Shown here: one piece after another, positions 59,510-64,000 of the stretch
How the letters are laid out: each line of letters opens with the position of its first letter
Position numbering within the stretch: position 1 is the first letter of the stretch
Assembly (NCBI GenBank): GCA_021018815.1
Contig: JAITYX010000052.1
Span: 2,656,501-2,720,500 of the forward strand
Direction of reading: 5' to 3'
Source of the DNA: Talinum fruticosum
Taxonomy: Eukaryota > Streptophyta > Magnoliopsida > Caryophyllales > Talinaceae
Length of the DNA stretch: 64,000 nt
The notes under the pieces: generated by a model
What the model saw: the letters and a program-made list of their open reading frames with translations, nothing else
What the model was told of the DNA's origin: nothing
Database searches by the model: none
Made by a program: the position numbers and the translations under genes

Positions 59510-61436
59510 CTGAAGACATTTACGATGAAAAAGAATCCAGATGAGAAAGGAATATTTCCCATGCTAATACCATTGCATTGGGTGCTTTTCCCACCCACAG
59601 AAATCAGAGAAGGGTAATAAAAAATCGAGGCTTTTTGTGTGCATTGGTTTGTGTGTTTTCGTGTTGGACAGTTTAGAAAAGAACAATGTCACGGTGCAGA
59701 AATGCTGTTATATTTGAAACAATGCATTTAGGGCAAACACTGTCGCTAATGTTGTAAATGTAATTGACAGAAAACCTTTCACATCTAGGGTCCAGCACTC
59801 CAGCAGAAACAGCCTCTTAACAAAACAGTTGTAAGGATATGTGACACCTTCACCCCCCTTTTTATCCTAAGTAGACCTCCAGTATTTGTTTGGTTTGACT
59901 AAGGGACTGTAAACAGTAGGAGTAATTATGACATTATCTTACGCAATAAATGAATACCATACTCGCCTTACTCCTTTTTAAACATTCTGCATCAGTAATC
60001 TGCAACAACATTGATTACAGGACAAAACAACATTAACATAAGCTTAAGTACATATAATCACCAATTCATTGATAAGCATTACCAATTCTGCAAGCTGCAG
60101 CACAGGTAGCCTACAACTTGCACTATGTCGAACATCCCAATAAATGAGAATGTATCTCAGAAGCAACTTTACTACCAGACACATTGAAGACACCAAATGA
60201 TATCTCTCAAGATCAATTATGCAAGGAAAAACAATCAAATACCTAACAAAAACACGAATGGAACTCATTTACAAGCAAAAAGGAAAGCTGAAAGCTTAAG
60301 AAGTAGAAAATCCTAAGACACCCAACAATTAACCATACACAAGTTAACACTCTACAAGGATCACCAACCCAACCTTCCCGCCCCCGGGAAACCAGCAGGG
60401 AAGCAAATATCTAAATCAAAGAATCAATGACAGCCTCTAAAATCCTCAAGGACAACAAATGTCAACACAATGTCCAAATAAATCTCTAACTGACGCACTC
60501 TGGCAGAGATTATACAACCCCTACTTCAATACACCTATATTCTAAACACAAAGCATAGGCACCATCTCATTAGAATGGTTTTCAGTTATCCTTGAAATTG
60601 CTCAACCTTGTATATGTTCCCACCTCATAATCAGAGCAATCTAGGCAAAACCTAACCTTGGATCTCAATTCCCAATTACTCAACTTCCCAAGCTAACTCC
60701 ATTAGAGTCCTATCAACACACAACTCATGCTTCTTGGTATGAATTTGGTTATTCTGTTCTATTAAACCCAACTTCAAAAACGAAGAGACTAGAGAGAAAA
60801 CCGAATAGGAATATAACATTCTCAAAAACAATCTCAGAATCAGGACATCTAGCAGCCACAACAACCCCCTTGGTTGCTTTTTGAAATAAAGCTCTTAAGA
60901 TCTTATCCTCATGGTTTAAAGCTTCTCTGCCTTCGGATAAGAATTTATCGAAGTAATCATCCAAAATGGAAAAGACCATTAGACACATTCCACCTTGGCA
61001 AGCCCAAAACCATTAATCATTATCGAAGTAATCATCCAAAATAGCAGTACCCGATGACCATTATAACAGAAGAAACTCGCTCAAGAACCGCAATGCGAAC
61101 CCCAATTTCTCACATCCGGTGAGAAAACCTAAGCAACTAGAAGCATTGCCATGAGATTAAACTTGGAAAAGCTATTTCCACGAGTATTTCTTGCTGAATA
61201 CTGAAAAGAAGAAACAAAACAAAATAAAATAAAAATAAAACGATCAAAGCCTCCCCAAAACTACAATCCTCAAGAATTTCCTAAATCATGGAGGATTTTG
61301 GAAGTTAATTTATAAGAATCGTAAAGAAGAGCAGGCAATGGCTAAGCGTAAAGTATCGTGAAGCTGGATCTCTGAACCAAAAACTCAAGCAAACCCCAGC
61401 ATCATCGAAAGTAATGAGAGAGAGAGAGAAGCATAC
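59510..61436 (-). other. Predicted 5' UTR intron of the CHCH gene
   Basis: Bounded on the minus strand by CCG/GTATGC (donor, 61436) and TCTTCAG/G (acceptor, 59510). The interior has no recognised gene. A 21-bp word (ATCGAAGTAATCATCCAAAAT) is repeated at about 60949 and 61023. A 79-codon minus-strand frame (60988-60749) has no recognised family. Confidence 0.45.
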
Positions 61437-61610
61437 CGGAGAAAATAGCGAGAAGGGGAGAGAGGGAGAGAGTTGGATGATTAGGAAAACTTGTTGGAGG
61501 ATTCTGAGATGGTCATGGTTGGAGTTTCATCTTCTTCTTCTTCGCCATGCCCATATGCTGCTTTCTGGAAATTGTTTCTGGAATTGGCAATGGAAGACAT
61601 GTTTTTAGTA
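61437..61610 (-). other. Predicted first exon/5' UTR of the CHCH gene
   Basis: CT-rich on the minus strand (TCTCTCCCTCTCTCCCC) and ending at the donor above. It contains a short upstream frame MGMAKKKKMKLQP with a stop, which could act as a uORF. Inferred, not proven. Confidence 0.35.
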
Positions 61611-63115
61611 TATCGTTTAATTGATAAGTTCGTGGGCTTTTCAATTCGTTTCTTTGGGCTTCAATTTTCTAACTTGTGAAATGTGACCCGGCCCAACTAA
61701 ATAGATCTTTGAGGGAGTCACTCTTTAACCTTATTGTTCTTTTTTTTTTTTTTTTTTAATATAGAGAGCTCATAAAAAAAACTTTAAAAATAAGATTATA
61801 ATACAACTGGAAAGGAAGTAATTAAACATGAAATTCAATACAGGGTTAGGGTATATAATATTTATTACCTTCCCAATTGTCACATTATACTTCTTTATAC
61901 AACATGAAACAGACATAATTCAAATTCTTTTACTTCACTTAATCACGTCTATTTTGCTTTACTTTTGTTCACTAAAAAGTGTGATATTACTAGCCTTACT
62001 GATACTAATGTTTCGTGTTTTATTAGACTATAGCATGTCATCTAAAAAACTTTTGTATATTACTTGTTATACAAAACGCAACAATGAAGACGATTGTATG
62101 TAATCTTAAAGACTATTGTATACTGTTTAGTATATTATTGTACACCATACATTAGAACATTACGCACTAATTTTTGTTTTGTTTTTTACACACTATTTAG
62201 ACCACAGTATACTAATTATCAAATATTATTGTTCTACTAAAGAATGTGCTATTATTCATCACAATAGTACTTTCCTATTCACCAAAAAAATCTGTAACAA
62301 AAAAATCATAAATAGATACATATTGATGAGAAAAAACTTAAATCTTAAAGATAAGGAGTTAAAAAACATTAAATTTAAGATTTAAAATGATTTAAAAATA
62401 ATATAAAAATCCTACCAATATAAAATGTTCAATTTATTCTCAAAAAGGTTAGACCTATTGTACACTATGGAGAGGTGAGATATAGGTTTTGATGATGAAA
62501 TTTTCACAAAATTGTATGTCTTGAAGTGGTTTTTTTTTTAAAAAAAGGAAAATCATGCGAGGGAAAAAAAAAGGAAAAGGTAAGTTGTGCTTGAAAAAAA
62601 ATGTCATCTATGCAAATGCTAACATCATTTGACTAGCTCGTGACTGGTATTAGTTATGCGTGAGTATATATTATATGTTTTTCATTAATATGTAAGGATT
62701 TAATTCATTAATATACAATGATTTATTATAAATGATACGATAGGTTAAGATTGTGCTAATTAGGCGGGTCTTTAAAACACATTGTATAAGTTTGTTAAAT
62801 ATGTTACTTGGTGTCACCTTATGAAAGCACAAATTGTACATGAATATTTAATATAAATAATATGGATTATGGCAGAGTTGACCAACAATATATTAGTTGC
62901 AAATGAAAAAACAAAGTAGAATTTGGATGTAGAATATGTATTACATCCTCGTCAATTTGGAAGGATTTGGTGCCAAAAAACCTTGTTAGGATTGATGAAC
63001 TATAGGTGAGAAGAATGTCAACAAAGAAGCATCACCCCCTTGTCATGTGCTCTTATGTAGTAGTAGAATTTTTTTTTTTGTTGCAGATATTATTTTACAC
63101 TAGTTTAGGTTTCAT
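61611..63115. other. Intergenic sequence
   Basis: AT-rich, with a poly(T) tract at 61739-61758. Short frames such as 61828-62103 are hydrophobic because of base composition. No gene, RNA or mobile element is recognised. Confidence 0.5.
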
Positions 63116-63454
63116 GGGCTAGTGCTTCCCAACTCCAACTCCGTCAACAATTCTCGCACGAGCCATTCCTGTTCTCCCTCTTCCCCCAACTGTTCGGTGC
63201 CAGGACTGGTGAATTCTCTCTCTCTCTCTCTCTCTTTCTGTGGAAATGTTACGTTTGATGCTCAAGTTGCCAACTTTAATTTGACATCCCCCTGTTTCTC
63301 TTTGTTTATTGTCTTCCCGTATCCTCTGATAGATTCTCAGCTAAAAAAAAAAAAAAAATGGACCCAGAAACCCAGGACAGAGATAATTGGTTTATTGAGA
63401 TTTTTCTGATGAGGGATGCATTTTTATGAAATGGGTATCTATACTTTGTTACAG
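63116..63454 (+). other. Predicted 5' UTR and leader intron of the right-edge gene
   Basis: A CT-rich tract (63213-63238) lies downstream of a possible donor (CTG/GTGAAT near 63209). A good acceptor (TTTGTTACAG, ending 63454) stands four bases before the ATG at 63458. Confidence 0.4.
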
Positions 63455-63457
63455 ATA

Positions 63458-63655
63458 ATGGCATTTGTGGTGAAAGTGCCTGTAAACATTTGTTCGTCAG
63501 GGAAATTTGGAGCAATTGCTTGTGGAGGTAGAATGATGAAAAATGGTGTTCATAGTGCAAGAAGAACTTTGGTCTCTGCATCAGTGTCAAGCTCTCCTGC
63601 ACAGAATTTGGAGGTTCTTTCAACAAAAGCCAAAGATATTGGACTGCCCATTATG
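63458..63655 (+). CDS. First coding exon of a probable plastid protein
   Basis: 66 codons from MAFVVKVPVN to DIGLPIM, followed by a splice donor (ATG/GTATTAG) in phase 0. The N-terminus is rich in Ser, Arg, Ala and Val with no acidic residue until Glu52. It contains HSARRTLVSASVSSSP, typical of a chloroplast transit peptide with cleavage near VSA. I do not recognise the mature protein; later exons lie beyond the window. The remaining 63656-64000 reads as intron. Confidence 0.6.
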
Positions 63656-64000
63656 GTATTAGCTTAATTCAGATATAGTATTTTTGTTGCCTTGTGGCCC
63701 TTGTCCCTTAGATTAAAGTATTTGGGATATAGTTGCTATTGCTGTATCTGATGAGGGAATTATCTGGATTATGGTGGAAGTTTGTGTAATTTATGATAAT
63801 TTACTCATGAATGATCCATAGTGAATCGTGCCTTTTCTTCTAGGTCAGTATTTTTATGTGAACCAACTGATGAAATTGCTGTGTCTGGGTCTTGTTTATG
63901 TGCTACTTGGATGAATAGGGTGCAAAGATAATGCCTTAGTGTGGATAAATTTCTCATTTTCGGAGATCCTTTTATTCCTTGAAGTTTCATGCCTGAACTA

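Noticed and set aside
60749..60988. 79-codon minus-strand ORF in the predicted CHCH leader intron
   Set aside because: No recognised family and no splice or start context that supports it; kept only as a note in the intron entry.
61828..62103. 91-codon hydrophobic ORF
   Set aside because: AT-rich base composition gives Leu/Ile/Phe-rich frames by chance; no neighbouring exons or conserved motifs.

Overview
This is a window of a plant nuclear genome, almost certainly a eudicot. It is AT-rich, crowded with nested transposable elements, and contains plant LINE, CACTA, Helitron and Ty3/gypsy remnants, a FAR1/FHY3-type pseudogene and two degraded copies of plastid atpB. The centrepiece is a same-strand array of four intact, intronless genes for farnesyl-diphosphate-synthase-like trans-prenyltransferases (16037-17086, 25666-26733, 32180-33247, 56277-57317) plus two 5'-truncated pseudogenes (about 19122-19327 and 57890-58255). 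Ordinary plant FPP synthase genes have many introns, so the founder was probably a retrocopy that was then multiplied by DNA-level duplication. Copies share 5' leader and 3' flanking sequence as well as coding sequence.

All four proteins keep both aspartate-rich motifs and the usual substrate-binding residues. All four have lost the two aromatic residues just upstream of the first DDxxD motif (Tyr/Phe in ordinary plant FPP synthase) that stop chain growth at C15. They carry Gly-Ala, Ser-Ala, Gly-Ala and Cys-Ala instead. From known FPP synthase mutants this predicts products longer than farnesyl diphosphate. Eucommia ulmoides is, as I recall, described as having an expanded FPS family and FPS-related enzymes that make trans-1,4-polyisoprene (gutta-percha). 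The array fits such a system well, so Eucommia is my leading guess for the source, but this is inference.

Layout: 0-1.2 kb, microsatellites and Helitron-end modules. 1.2-8.1 kb, a dead L1-type LINE split by a 2.2-kb CACTA element. 8.2-14.2 kb, three Helitron-like units in tandem. 14.6-34 kb, FPPS-like copies 1-3 with duplicated flanks, two atpB fragments, a second Helitron family, a TIR element, an RNase H-bearing LINE fragment and a roughly 210-bp tandem repeat. 34.7-43.5 kb, an 8.8-kb CACTA element holding two solo LTRs. 43.7-48.5 kb, a FAR1-like pseudogene on the minus strand broken by an internally deleted gypsy-type element. 49.7-54.3 kb, a dead LINE on the minus strand. 54.3-56.2 kb, unclassified repeats. 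56.3-58.3 kb, FPPS-like copy 4 and a pseudogene. 58.9-61.6 kb, a twin-CX9C (CHCH) protein gene on the minus strand. 63.1 kb to the edge, the start of a gene for a probable plastid-targeted protein.

The duplications can be partly ordered. The 3' end of the CHCH gene is duplicated downstream of FPPS-like copy 2, so the CHCH-side locus near 58 kb donated that segment. Copy 4 and the 58-kb pseudogene have the most ordinary FPPS-like C-termini. Copies 1 and 3 are the most derived and look like sisters. Copies 1 and 2 share an upstream block containing the atpB fragment.
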